Positions 32,439 to 45,293 of a DNA stretch of 64,000 bases are shown piece after piece. Positions within the stretch are counted from its first letter, which is position 1. Every line of letters begins with the position of its first letter. The stretch spans positions 22,857,973 to 22,921,972 of the forward strand of contig CM039129.1 in the NCBI GenBank assembly GCA_022036555.1, written 5' to 3'. The notes below the pieces were generated by a model. That model was not told where the DNA came from, did not search any database, and worked only from the letters and a program-made list of their open reading frames with translations. The translations under genes and the position numbers were made by a program. The stretch is from Microstegium vimineum. Lineage: Eukaryota > Streptophyta > Magnoliopsida > Poales > Poaceae.

Positions 32439-33547
32439 TGAGAAAAAGGGGCCAAGGGGGGGGGGGTTGGGAAAAGGAGCCAAAAAAAATTTAACTCAAA
32501 ATTTTGGCCCCTTTTTCCCCCCAAAATCAAAACCCAAAAATTTCCCCCGGAAGAACCCCCGCACAAAACCAACAATAGGTGGCCCCTTGGAAAACCCAAA
32601 GGGAAAAACGGAGCGGTGGGGGGGGAAAATGGAAAATTATCAAAACCCCCAAAAATAAAAACCCCATCCCCGGGGCCCTTTCTCTCACCCCCCAAGAAAA
32701 AAAGGGAATCCCCCCCCCAAAAAAAATTATAAAATTGGGGTTCCCCAAAAAAATATAAAAAAAATTTTTTTTCGGGGGTAAATTTTCCCCCCCCCAAAAA
32801 AAAAATTTGATTCGGAGTCCGGAAAGGGGGGAAACGGGCCCCCAAAAGGGGCCCAAATTATTTTAGTGACCAAAGGAAAAAGACTTTTTGGGCCCACGTT
32901 AGGCCCCGAGTTAGACCCCTTTTTTGTTTTTTTGGGGCCCCACCCAAGGGCCCTGGCTAAAGGGCTGGTGTATGGTCCCGGGGGGTGGTTTTTAAAGTTT
33001 TTTTTTAAAAAACACCCAAATATTTTAGCCCCAAAAACCCTGGATGTGGCCGACGGTCCCAGGGTAGCCGGGGTAGGGGGCTCTAATTTTTTGGGCCCGA
33101 CCACAGGGAAAAATACCTTTCCGGACCCCTTGGCCCCAAAATTGTTTTTGGGGGGGGTTTTTCCGGGTTTCTCAAAAACAGGCACAAAAAACCCCCAAAA
33201 ACCCCAATTTTCCCCCAAAATTTTCCCCCAAAAAAAAAACCCCCAAAAAAGAACTCCAAAATGAAACCCCAAATTTGTAGGGACCCCTTTTGGGGTTTGG
33301 GGGGGGCTTCCCGAAAAAATTTATAATCAATTAAAGAGAGGTAAACGGGGAAAAAATTGGATTTGGGGGGGAAAAGGAAAAAAAAAAAAACACCCAAAAA
33401 AAAAATCGCCCGGGGGTTTCGTAATCGTTTTTGGTTTTGGGGGAAAAACCCCTTTTGGGGGAAAAAAGTCCCCACGATTTTTAAAAACTTGGTTCAAAAA
33501 GGAAAATTTTTAAAAGTTCCCCATAAAAAGATTTTTTTTTCGGGAAA
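32439..33547 (-). repeat. 5' LTR of element C, first segment (smeared)
   Basis: This segment aligns with 10553-11625 of the clean LTR, for example GGAGCC then TTTAACTCAAA near 32477 and GATTCGGAGTCCGGA near 32810. It is cut by element D after GGGAA(c). The LTR resumes at 45294. Confidence 0.8.
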
Positions 33548-34568
33548 GTTTTACAAAAAAAAGGTCAAGATTTGTGGGAAAAACCCCCTTTGGGGTTTTT
33601 TCCCCAATTTGATATCCAAGGTTTTTGCAAAAGGGTTTGGGCCCGTTTAAACGCAAAGGGGCGTAACTAGAAAAAAGATCCAAACAAGCAAAGGGGTACG
33701 CCCGAATGTCAAGACCAGGGTTGATCGGGATAACTGAGCATAGTGAAAGAGAAACAGCGATGGGGCCCCCGGGTGTCAAAGTCCCGATTATCCCCGCGGA
33801 ATTTCAAGGGGTTGCCCGGAGATCAAAAGAGATGCCGCCGTCGAAAATTGGGGAATCGTAGAAAAAATAGCTCTAAAAGGGGGAAATTTTTGTTTAAAAA
33901 ATAGTAAAGAGTAAAAAGATTTTTTGATGTTTTATTGATTGTTTCTCCGACCCCCTTTGGGACATATTTATTTCTCCAGCAAAAGGGGGTTTTTTAGACG
34001 CAGATCGTTTCCCTTCCCAAAAAAAAACCCCGTTTTCAAGGAAATAAATGACCCGCGAGGGTCGGACCCCAAAAAAAATAATATCTTTCTAAAAAACGCT
34101 CTATTTTTAAAGGAAAAAAAACGATCAAGCAAGATTCGGGGGTCGAACTTCTTAAAAATACTGATTTAAAATCACCAGTTTCCCTTTTGCCCCTTTCCCT
34201 TTTATGAAAATTTCCCCGGAAAAGGGGTCCTTTAAACCGCAAAATTCCCTTTTTTATTACCATGGCCATCCTCTGCTGGGCTTTAATCGCCACGTCATCC
34301 TGGGGCTCAGGGATCCTTCTTTTCGGTACTACCCCAATGGAAACTTCTTTAATGCCTCAGCAACATCCCTTTCGGCAATATCCCTTTTCGGCAAACTTTT
34401 TTTGTTGTTTTAGGGTTCCCTTTGGGAACAAAAATTATCTTCATTTGCAGGGAAATTTATTTCATCGGTAAAAGTTAAACCCTAAAACCCGCCGGGCCGG
34501 GTAGAAAAAGCTTTCCCATCAATGCAAGTCTTTGTATTTGACAATGCCAAAAAAAAGGGTTTTCAACC
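33548..34568 (-). repeat. 3' LTR of element D (smeared)
   Basis: It aligns with the clean copy at 44292-45293. The parts around 33640-33760 (ATCCAAACAAG, GAATGTCAAGACC) and 34262-34330 are nearly clean. Length is within about 20 bases of the clean copy. Confidence 0.78.
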
Positions 34569-35103
34569 CTTTTTTCCCCAATTTTGGGAAAATGAAAAAA
34601 ATTTACGCGCTGAAATTTTTTTCTATTTATAAATTTTTTCCCTCCCAAAATACCGCACCCATTTTTTTGTTACGCGCAAAACCCAATTTTTCCCAAAAAA
34701 ATTCTGCGAAGCAGCACGGGAAAAGTTTTTTAAGCCCAAACATTTTTCGGTTTTAAAGTGTATAACCCTTTCCCCATTCCTTTTTTAGTATAAAGGAAAA
34801 AATCCAAAATACCCCCGACCAAAACTTATAAAGTTACCCCTACCCCCCTGTTTTTCCCCGAGCCCGCATTTATTTGCCCTCATTTTCCAAATCGGGCGGT
34901 TGAAGAAAAACCTCCAGAAACCAAAAAAGCGGGTCTTCTTCCCGGGAGAAATGAATGCAAGGACTTCCCCCCCCCTTTAATGGCGATCCATTCGACGTTT
35001 CCCCAAAGGGAAATCCGTTTCCTTTTTCACTTTTTTTTCTACCCCCTATCTTTCCCTATCATTTTGTTTCCCTTTTTCCTTTTTTTTTTTTTTTTCTTTT
35101 CCC

Positions 35104-38100
35104 GAAAATGGAAAAGTACAACAGGGGAGTAATCCCATTGGCCAAACCAAATTTTAATGTTAGGCTCAATGGGAAAACCGTCCCCCCCAAATTTAACAAC
35201 GAAAAAAACCAATTGCATCCCAAAAGGTTGTGGAAAAATGCTTTCCATTTATGGCCCAAACCCACCCCGGGAGGGAAAAACGGTACCTTTGAATAATAGA
35301 TCCAAAAAGTTTATGGGGAGAACGCAATTGGGGCAATGTTTGATCTCTATTGCCGAATAGCCAAGAATGAGAATATGATGAAGGGGTGCTTCTTATTTTT
35401 GGCCCATACAATGAATGCCTTTTTATTCAAAACTGGAAAGCTTCTCCCCCCCTTTCCCAAAGTGATTGCTTACCCACCCCGACTTTCTTTGCGATCCCCC
35501 CAAACCTTTTTGGGAGGAAAAACCGGGGGTATTGTGAAAACAGCCTACGGCGGTTGGGTTTTGGAAAATCCGAGGCCAAAAAGCTGGTTGGAGGTCGAGG
35601 GAAACAGCCACCCTTTTTGAAAAAAAAATTTTTTGGGGTTTGGGAAAATTTTCTTTTGTTTGGGGAAAAGTTGGACCCCACCACCCCTGGACCTTCCCCC
35701 AGCAAAAAATTTTTAGCCCAAAGGAGGAAAACTTCCTTTGGGTCCTCCTTTTTGGGTCGGTTTTACCCCCTCCTGCCAAGTTCCAGGAGTTATTGCTAGG
35801 GGAGCCCAAAAGGGGAACCCTTGGGGGTCCTTGGTGGTTTTTTTAAAAATGTGGTTGAAGCACCCATGTACAAGGCCTCCCAAATTTTATTTTTCACAGC
35901 CGGGTTTTCCCAAAGGGGTATATCGGAGGATATGTTTTTTTGATGATGATGAATCGGCAACCCCTCCCCCCTCAATTTTGGGGGGTATCTATGCTCCCCT
36001 GAAAACCCAAGCCAAAATTTTGATCAATTTTTTTTGGGTTTTTCCAAAAATTTACATGGAATTCCCCCTCGTTTTTGAACGGCTTTGGTGGCCCCCATTT
36101 TTTACAAGAAAACCCTTTTCCCTTTTTTTATTCAACCCTTTCGATTGGGAAGTTTTCACAGAATGAAACATTTATGAAGGTTAGCATTGTTCCCCCAGCC
36201 ATTCCAGTCAACATCTTTGGAAAAGGGGAAAAAAAAAATTCCCCCATCTTAAAGAGTTCTTTATCCCTCGGCAGCAGAGGCAGTGGAATTTTGGCCAATT
36301 TTGACAAAAATTTTTGTTCGCCAAAAGTGATAAAACCAAGGAAATTTTCCCCCGTTTCCCTGGATTGGAAATGGAAATTTTTAACCTTTTCCCCATGGAT
36401 AAAATTTAAAAAATGACTATTCCCCCCTTTGGGACAAATCTTTTATGACAGGTTTTTAAAATCTTGGTGGCAAGAATGGAAAAAGCCAATGTTCGCCAAA
36501 CCCTCGCATACATGGCATTTGATTGACGCCGATCAAATCCTTTCCCCTGATGCAAAAAAGTTTTAACTCTAAAGATTTCTCATTATTTTTTTACTATCGG
36601 CTTCTGGGCCTTATTTTTTTAAAAAGGTTTTGATCCATCCCCCCAGGCAAGGCGGAAGACTTTAATCTTCCCAAAATGAGCCCCCCAAACAATATCGGGG
36701 AAAAAGGATCCACATGGCTGCCCCTTCCCCCTCAAAGGGTACCCAAGGTTACCTTTAAGCCTATGCGACACCTCAAAAAGGGGCCCTTACTTTTCCCTCG
36801 GCTACTGCTTTCCATCTTGGCGCGGGCTTTTGCAGTAAACTTTTTTTTCCTTTTTTACCCATCCCCAAAATTTCATCGGCAATATTTTCCCTTTATTCCA
36901 AATTGCCAAATATTTTTTCCCGGCATTTTAGGTCATCGGCGTGGGTTTCCCAATGTACAATCTTCCCAATCATGTTTTCTGATGCCCCAAGCTTTGCAAC
37001 CGGGAAAAGCACTGGTCCCAAATGTGCCCCCAAAAAAGAAACGCTTGAGGGCGCCCCCATATATGCCCAACCCCAGTTGCATCACCATTTCCCCGTTGAT
37101 GCACCAAAAACCCCGAAACCGCATCGGGGTCTTTTCCCCCAGAACCCCTTGGAAAAAAACTCCCCACCAGGGGAAAGATAAAACTCCCCAGGAACCAGTG
37201 AAACAACGGACAGCATGCCAAACGGTACCAGCACCTTAAAAGATGAAATTCCCGATTGAGGAAGGATCATCGCCCCAAAAAAGGTCAAAATGCCATAGCA
37301 GAAGCAGCACCAGCAATGGCCCCAGCACCAAAACCCCTCCCCCCCGGGGCAAGTTTTTTGGCCCGCTGCCCATCTTTAAGTGGAAACCTGCCCTTTTGGT
37401 TCCAAAATCCCCGGAAATGATTCCCTTTTTAAAATGGTAAAACCAAATGTCATTTGAACCCCAACATAAAATTGTGATCGGCCCCAAATCTAAAAATTTT
37501 TTTTTTTTTAGGAAGGGGTTTTCCGAAAGTTATTTTCCTTGTCGTCAACCCTTTCCCAAAGAAAACGAAAACGAAGAAGGCTTCTTCCGCGAATAGTTGT
37601 TCTCCTTGCCCTAACCCCCGCTTTAAGCCCCCCAAAACGAAGAACCTTGTCCCGCTCTATCGGCAGAAGTTTAAACTCAAACCCAGGAAAGTATTTTACT
37701 GCCAAAGGGCACATCTCAACCCGTTTCCAAAGGGCTCCCCCTGCAGTAAAAATAGCTTTCAAAAAATTCAAGGGGCCCTCTATCTGGCCCAAAAAGAAGA
37801 AACACTTTCCCGGCAAAAGTTCCTTTAGAGGTTTAAGGGCCTTTCCCAAAATAAAAAGGGTTTTGTGTATGCCCAAGAAAATGGGTCAATCAGAACTTAA
37901 AGAGAGAATTTTTGAATTAAGCGATTTGGGGGTGAAAAACCCCAAGGGTGGGCCCAGAAATTCCGGGCGGAGTTGATAAAGAATTTTCCCCTCTATCGGC
38001 AAGGAAAGGGAAAAATATTAAACGGTTTTAAAAGGTTTAAAAAAGCCTTGACGCAGCCAATCAACAGAAGATGAACTCCCAGGCGCCCTCCAAAATTTAA

Positions 38101-38260
38101 AAAAAAAGGGAAAAAGAGCCGACGAAAGTTTAAGGGCCCCCGGACAAAGAAAAAGTCCCAAAACCGTAGGGGAAAGGGTCTGCCGATGACAATGCCCCAA
38201 AAAGGTTTGGAAAAAAAATAGGGCAAAATTTGCTAGTTGGGGTTGAGTTTCAATCCCCTT
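35104..38260 (+). pseudogene. Element D antisense gene (smeared copy)
   Basis: Reading + here is antisense to D. Short readable blocks match the antisense protein of A: VIPLAKPN near 35130, GGPWWFF-like near 35830, VNIFGKGEKK near 36208, VIKPRKFSPVSLDW near 36325 and VKIAFKKFKG near 37745. Their order and spacing follow A's exons 2 to 5. The limits are estimated from A. No splice site or frame can be trusted in this sequence. Confidence 0.55.
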
Positions 38261-38399
38261 TTTGTAATTTGTCCCAATCCCTCATATCGGCAAGTGGGAA
38301 AAGTTTTTTTTTGGGTTTTTTTTTGTAATTTTAAACCAGTCGTTTTTTTTCCGATGTATTTTAAAATTCTTTTTCTTTGACATTCAAAAGGTATTTATG

Positions 38400-41300
38400 C
38401 ATTTACCCCAAAACTGGGTAATTTTCCCTTTTAAGTTTTTTACCATTGATTGTTAGGGAAAAGAACCCCCTTTGAGGGTTTCCAAAAAAATTTTTGATTA
38501 CCCGGAACAAGATTTATCCAAAAGGGGCCCCCCTTAGGAGCCCCTTTCCAAACCCTTTGCCCCTTTTGTCCCCAAACGGTAAAAAAATTTTTTTTCCCCG
38601 GTCACCCCCCCGGGAATTTTTCACCTTTACCTTTGCATACCATTGGCAAACCCCCTTTTTATTCTCTTCAATGTTGAAACAAAGCCCAACCGGGTGACTT
38701 TTTAAAATTTCTAACTCATCCTTATTGAGTTCATATTCAACGGTGGGAATTGATTGAGAAAAGTGTAGAACCCCACCCTTTTCTTCCCCCGGAGGACAAA
38801 AATGGTATGACCCAAATGATTTCGGCGAAACTTTTGGGTTTCCCGTGAACGCCAAACCGAACGACATCGGGCCTTTTTTAAAACTTTTTGCCCCCTTCTT
38901 GGGTTTTTCTTAATCTTGGTTTTTTTAAGTTTAAATAAATCCTTTATTGTGTAAAGGCCGTTGGTTGGCATAATAAAAAGAAGAATTCAAACCTTGAACC
39001 CCCTCAGCAGCAAACTCATCAAACTCTCCCCATGGGGAAATTTGGGTTCCCTTATCGGTTTGGGAAAAAGTTTGAGGAATAAACCCAAACGGGGGAAACA
39101 AAAATGTTCCTTTCCAAAAATTTTAAAAGTTTGCCCATGTCACCTTTTTTAAAGGAATGCCGCAACCCATTTTTTAAATGTTAACTGGGAGCGACAAAAA
39201 CTAAAAATTGTGCCCCTTGCTTTATGGGGATAAATCTGGCCCATGAAAATTCAATAGCCCATCCCCCAAAGGCCAAGGCTTTACTTTTGGATTTATTAGA
39301 TGCAGGTTTTCTCTGGGGCATTAAAACTTTGACAATCCTTGCACCCCTTTTAAAAAAAATTGAAGAAATTTTTAAGAATTGTCGGCCCAAAAATATCCAT
39401 TCGGCCCCAAACACCCATTCATCTTGAATGCCCATTGATGTGCTCCCCACACACCCCCTTTGGTTGCCCTCAAAACCCCTTTTTACTTTTTACTAAGGCA
39501 TTTGAGTAACTCCCTCAATTGGTTCCCATTTAAAACAATTTTTTGTAAGGAACACATTTGGTAGCTTGGAACTTAGATGCCTTTCAACCCTTTTTAGACA
39601 GATCTCTAAAATAAAATGGCCCCCTTTTTTTTTTTCTTCCCGTCATCGACACCCTCACCGATGTCATGACTTCTTGAATCGGCTGAATAACCCGAAGCGT
39701 TTTGTGCTAAACCCCTTAGGGTTTTTCATTATTCAACCTGGGAATAGTCAAAGGGGAAAATACTCTTTGAATTTTTTTTTAAAAAACCCCGGGCATCTCT
39801 CATTTTGTGCAACCAAAATTTTTCTTCGGCTTCATTACCCCAAAACAAATTTATTGGTCCCCAAAATAGAGTCGCCAAAAATTTTAACGGGAACGGGACG
39901 ACTTTTTGAGTAATTCCAAACCCTTTTTTTAAAAACCCGATATTGCCTGATTGTTTGTTATGTAGCAACAATCGGCAAAGAAGATTTCATACTTTCCCCT
40001 ACTCAGGGTGAAAATTAAAGAGAAAAACCGATGTTGCCCTTTGCATTTGGGATTTTTCGCAAACGGCAAGATGCTTTCAAAATTTCCGACTTGCCCCCCA
40101 CATCAATTTTTGTTTTCGATTGTAGTGACTTATGAAAAAAAAAAAACATTGCTCTTGAAAAATAGCACCGGATTCTTCAACCAAAAAATCTTAAAAACCC
40201 TTCAAAAAACCCCAATGCCTGGATTTAAAAAGCATCTTGGAATGGCTTTTTCGCCATGAATATCTGTTTTATCCAGTTTTCCTCCTGAAGCAATGATTTT
40301 GCCCCGGCCCAATCAACCACAGCGGAAAGGATCGGAACCCTCCTCGGCGAGCCTTTTTTGGTTCCGAAACAAAAAAAACGGTTTTCCATTTTTTTTGTTA
40401 CGGGGAATACATTGAAATCCTTCGAAAACCACATTGCCGAAAAAATCCAGCCCAATTTTTTGAATTTAGTTTTAATATCGGGTAAACCCCAAAAAGGATT
40501 ACCGGCGCGGGGTTTTTTTTGGGTTGGAAACCAGACTTAAAGGGCACCATTTGCTATTGATCCCCCAAACCGGATTTGTAACCCAACAAAAAATCTTTTT
40601 TTCCTTTAAAAAAACAATCTTTTTGTTTACTTTGGGGGAACTAATTGCACAAATAAATTGGGGGTTTGGCCATGCTATCCCCGATACTATTTAAATAAAT
40701 CAGGCGGGGAACCCCCTTCCCATTTTCCCCTCATTGGGAATGATCCATTAAAGTCTTTTTCGGACCATGTTGGATCGGGTAATACGGTAATTGAATTTGG
40801 GAATTTTGTCCCAAGTTCCCCCGATTGCATCGGGGTTTGCTGTAATTTTCCCTTTGCCATCAACGTTGACGAATTTCCTCCGGGGGATTTAAAATTTTTC
40901 CCCCCTTCAAAGACTTTGGGCTTGTAGAAGGAAAAATAAATTTTCAGGACCAACCCCTTCCGGACAATTGTAGGGGCCTTCCCACTGATCACAAAAACGT
41001 TTTTTGGGGAAATTTCTCCCGATGGGTTAAAATTAAACATCGGTCCCTACTGGGAATTTTTTTTGGGCCTTCAAAACTTTAAGCTTCAGGTTGTTTATAA
41101 GTCTCGGTCACCTTTCCCCTTCCTAAACTGCGTCGACTTTTTTTATGGCGCTCCACCCCCCAATCTTCGTTACAGGTGTCCTCATTTCCCTTTTAAAAGA
41201 AAGGCCCTTGGGCTCCCCTTTATTTCGGGGGCTTTCAAAGATGCCCCCTCGGTTTAACACCAATTTTGCCATTTGAGCTTTTTCTCGGTGACGGGGCCCA

Positions 41301-41900
41301 TAAATCCTCGCAAAATACAACCTTTTAAATTTCGGTGTGGATCTCTTTTTTGGGTTTGGGGTTCCCTTTTTTTTCCCCTTTGAAGGTTTTCATTGCATAC
41401 AACACTTTGGGTTCGGTGAATTTCCTTTTTAGTTTTGTAGCCCCTTAGGGCACCTTGAGGAAATTGGTTTTTCCCCAAAAAGGTGGGTTGTTCCCCCGTT
41501 GGCGGATCCCCCTTTTTGGTTTTGAAAATTTTTCTTTTGGGCACTCTTTCATGGGCCTTCCCAATTTCCCCTTTGTTAATACCCGCCAATGTTATGTGCG
41601 CGGGCTTCCCCCCCCGTCGGATGTACCATTTCTTTCTTGAGGGTAGCATCCCTGGATGTTTTTCGCAAAAGGTTTCTTTTTGACCGATCGGTGGGTAGTA
41701 CCCGTTTTCAAAAAATTAGGAGAAAAGGGACTTATACTTTTTCCGAATGAAAAGAAGGGACCTTCCCCGTGGTCCTTTGCCAACCCACTCTTGGTGCTTC
41801 TCCTTTGCCGATATCGTCCCTTTGTTCCCCATATTTGCCGGTGCTTATGGTGTTTTATAACACCAAGCCCCTTGGGATGCTTTTCATCGGCAATTTTCCC
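38400..41900 (-). pseudogene. Element D integrase, RT-RNase H and protease (smeared)
   Basis: Order and spacing follow A and B in reverse. Readable remnants include the integrase zinc/core boundary (FGGWAIEFSWA for the AIDLIGQ region, near 39250) and the protease strand FVISGK near 41000. RT lies between them, with no reliable motif. The limits are approximate. Confidence 0.55.
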
Positions 41901-44250
41901 CCTTTTTTACGGAAACCCCTCTTTTTGTTCAGCTACTTATGGGGGATTTTCCCATCATTCCTCCGGAGTTGTGTCACCCACTTTAGTTTTTCCATCAGTT
42001 TCTACCATATTATTTGGAAACGGGTGTTGATCAATCTTCATCGGTTTCTAGGCTTTAGAAATTTTCAAATTTGATCCCCAGATTCAATTTCGATGCAACT
42101 GCTGCTGAATACCTTGCAGTCATTAGTACTGTGCGAAAGTTGCATTGTTCCATTGCAATAACTATCTTTCTGGCTCTTCGGCCGTTTGGAATTACTTGGT
42201 TAGGCGCCAACTTGACCCGCCCTTCTTGAAGAATAAGTCAAACATCCTATCGGCCTTGGTGATTCCAAGGTGAACCTTTCAGCTTCTTTCTGGCAAACGG
42301 ACAAGACACAGATTTCTTACCCTTTTCACCCATTCGGCAGCGTGATGCTTAGCTCTTCAACGGGTCTCTTCTTGCTCAATGAAGGTCCCCTTTCTTTTTC
42401 CAAGTTTTTTAGGCTCAAAAGTCTTGACATCCTGGTCGGTAATTCTTGTAAAGGTGGCTTAGAATTTAAAACCCCTTGAGACGCATACTTATCTTTGATG
42501 TGCGGTAGTAATCCTTGGAAGGCCAAATCTACCAATTGCCGATCATCAAGCATCAAGCTGTTAGCACTTATTCTTCGTGTCTCGCAGTCTCTGGACAAAG
42601 CTTTCCCACCGATTCATCATTATGTTGCCTCAACTTAACCAAATCAGTAATCTTTTCTCATGTATGCCAGCGAAGAAGTATTTATGAAACTGCCTCTCCA
42701 GATTGGCCATGTGATTCAGAGTTTGGAGGCAATGATATAAACCATGTGAATGCCGATCTAGACAATGACGATGAGAATAATCTCACCCTCAGCTTTCCCT
42801 GTTGGTAGCTTCTCCACACTGGATAATAAAGCGGTTGATGTGCTCCATCGTTGACGTGTCATCTTGGCAGAGAATTTGGTAAAATCAGACACCTTGTACC
42901 GATTCGAGAGAGGAATTAAGTCATACGACGAAGGATATGACGTCCGATAAGAGTATGTATGAACCTTGGGCTTAATGCTGAATTGTTCTTTCATCACTTC
43001 GGCAATCTTATAGGTCCAATATGCATCCTGATCTTGCTGACTCATTGGCTGATTATTGATTGGTGGAGCCGGCTAATGCGCCCCTTTCAGATCTTGGTGG
43101 AAGATGATTCAGAGTAATTGGCGTGGGCGTAGCACCAGTCATCTGGACGTTTATGCAGGATGACTTACCAATTGATAATTTGCACATTCACTGGATTATG
43201 TTGTGGTATCATATTCATCGGTTGCTGTTACCGATGCTCCACTCTGAATGTTTTCTGGATTCTCATACTGATACTTAGTACGCCAGGCTGTTGAAACCGG
43301 CGGCTGACTGGTCCATCTAGGATTATAAATCATCGGCATGTGACTTACCGATGGCTGATAGCTAACTGACGCCAGCTGCTCTTGCACCTTGGAGCAATCA
43401 ACAAATTGGTTACCTTGATGTGTTAGTACTCCAGTTTGAAGATTCGCTAGCATAGGTTGACTCCCAGTTGCTATGCTTTGTTTGCATCGGCACAGAATTT
43501 GCCGACGGTGGCATCCGAGGTACTTTAGGAATCACCACCTGGAAATCTTCTGATGGCACTTGTACAGTTGGAGAAGACGTAGAGTAATGCATCATAGGAA
43601 TCATCAGCTGTGATTGCATTGTTGATGCCATGGAGCCCTTCCAAGCTGAACTGTCTCCCTGCACCAGATTGGAACCAGCGGATCGATTTGAAGGCATACC
43701 GTAACCCCACCAGTTGGCAGGAGCTGGATGATTCTGGATAGCAGGTCTCGACATTGCCGACGCCACTGGATCTGCACTAAGCTTGGTGACGCTTTCAGGA
43801 CTTGGCCTTGGTGGTGTAGCCACATCGGTAGACGGATCCACGGGGAGTGGAAGACGCCATTGGGGCTACCGATGGACTTATAGATGCCGATCCAGGTTGA
43901 TGATACGCTGGACCAACATACTGGGGTGCTTGTCCTTCTTTGAAAGATTGCATAACAGCATTGTACACGGTATTGGACAACACATTGGAGTGGCTAATTA
44001 ATGCTTGATTTAAGGCAGAATTAACCATCTCTTGCAACTTACCAGGATTGACATCAAACGTGACCTGCCGTGGCAACAGCGGATCTTGCTTTTGGATGGC
44101 TTCACCGCTCCTGCTTAGGCTAAAGGACTTCAAATACAATTGCTTGTACTCCTCCATAGCCCGCTCCATAGCCAGCTTCTGATCATCTTTTAGATCGGCC
44201 TCGAAGACTTCAATGACGTTCCTCTGGTCGACGTCAGTATGATCCCCCAT
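41901..44250 (-). pseudogene. Element D gag
   Basis: The start is ATG at 44250 (MGDHTDVDQRNVIEVFEADL), just inside the primer site. The N-terminal half (LQEMVNSALNQALISHSNVLS and the Pro/Ser-rich part with WWGYGMPSN) and the gag core start (QDQDAYWTYKIAEVMKEQF near 43040) read clearly. Frameshifts lie near 43840, 43460 and 42850. The zinc-knuckle region is at the edge of the smeared block near 42100. Sequence from 42060 to the right is clean. Confidence 0.82.
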
Positions 44251-44264
44251 GATAGATGTATAAT

Positions 44265-44283
44265 TGGTCCCACCGGGTGTGCC
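44265..44283 (-). other. Primer binding site of element D
   Basis: The - strand reads TGGCACACCCGGTGGGA, eight bases or so inside the 5' LTR. It is the same site as in B with one base difference. The tRNA is not assigned. Confidence 0.6.
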
Positions 44284-44291
44284 AAAAGAGG

Positions 44292-45293
44292 TGTTGACAC
44301 AAAAAAGCGTCAGGATCTGCGTACACCTCGGGCTTATACCCGAATTCGATATCCAAAGGTGTGCCAGTCGATTTGACCAGTTAATCGACAAGGACGATAA
44401 CTAGAACAAGATCCAAACAAGACAACGGCGATACGCCCAAATGTCAAGACTCAGACTTGATCAGGATAAGTAGAGCATAGCTGAATGAGACAACAGCGAT
44501 GCGCCCGGATGTCAAAGCTCAGATTACTCCCACGCGGAACTTGCAAGGGTTGACGGAGATCAAAGAGATGCAGCCCGTCGAAACATGAAGAACTCGTAGA
44601 TAAACTAGCTCTAAAAGGGTAAATTGCTGTAAAAGTAGATAAGAGTAATAGATTTGTTTTGATGTGTGATTGATTGTCTTCTCACGACCCCTAGGTACAT
44701 ATTTATACTCCAGCAAAAGGAGTTGTAGACAGACATGACTCGTACCCTTCCTAAACAAAACTCCTATTTTCAAGGAAATAACTGACCCGCACAGGAGTCG
44801 GACCCAAATAACAATAATATCTTTCTAAACAAACGTCTCTATTTTTAAGGAAAATAAATGACTCATGCAAGATTCGGAGTCGAACTTCTATAAAAATACT
44901 GATATAAGATCACCAGTTTCCTTATGCCCTTCCTTCGATGAAACTTTCCATCGGCAGACTCCTTCAATCCGCAACTTCCTTCTATTACCATCGGCCATCC
45001 TCTGCTGACATCAACCGCCACGTCATCCTGTGCTCATCGACATCATCTCTTTATCGGTACAATCCCCAATGGAAACATTCTTCACTCCCATCGGCAACAT
45101 CCTTATCGGCAATATCCTTATCGGCAAATATTCTGCTGTTGTTCAGCTTCCATCAGCAACAAACTTATCTTCATTTGCAGAATTCATTCTCATCGGTAAC
45201 GTTAACCGATAACCTGCTGATGCCGATAGAAAATAGCTAGCGATCAATGCAAGTCTTAGCTCATTTGACACATGCCGAAAAACGGTGTCAACA
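44292..45293 (-). repeat. 5' LTR of element D
   Basis: The LTR is 1002 bases. On the + strand it runs from TGTTGACAC to GTGTCAACA. A TATA box on the - strand (TATAAATA, 44701-44708) and a GACTCctgtgcGGGTC-like hairpin remnant match A and B. Confidence 0.88.

Larger units (their letters stand above)
29480..42060. other. Low-quality sequence block: homopolymer-smeared bases
   Basis: Across this block isolated bases are replaced by their neighbours, giving runs of C, G, A and T. The 3' LTR of B (30685-31839), the LTR of C (from 32439) and the LTR of D (33548-34568) all lie here, and their clean copies lie elsewhere in the window. Aligned by eye, they agree in length and order but differ by neighbour-copy substitutions. 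The damage begins and ends inside elements B and D. It is uneven, for instance 33640-33760 is nearly clean. Translations from this block are not reliable. Confidence 0.9.
33548..45293 (-). mobile_element. Element D: Tat-type Ty3/gypsy inserted in the LTR of C
   Basis: D lies in the opposite orientation to A and B. Its LTRs are about 33548-34568 (smeared) and 44292-45293 (clean). The right flank begins GGAAC. The clean LTR of C reads GGGAACAAAGAGGG at this point, so a 5-base duplication of GGAAC fits. Gag and primer site are in clean sequence; protease, RT, integrase and the antisense gene lie in the smeared block. Confidence 0.88.

Noticed and set aside
29554..41783. Many open frames of 60-180 codons on both strands in the smeared block
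   Set aside because: They come from homopolymer-rich miscalled bases; only those colinear with A or B were used, and then only as remnants.
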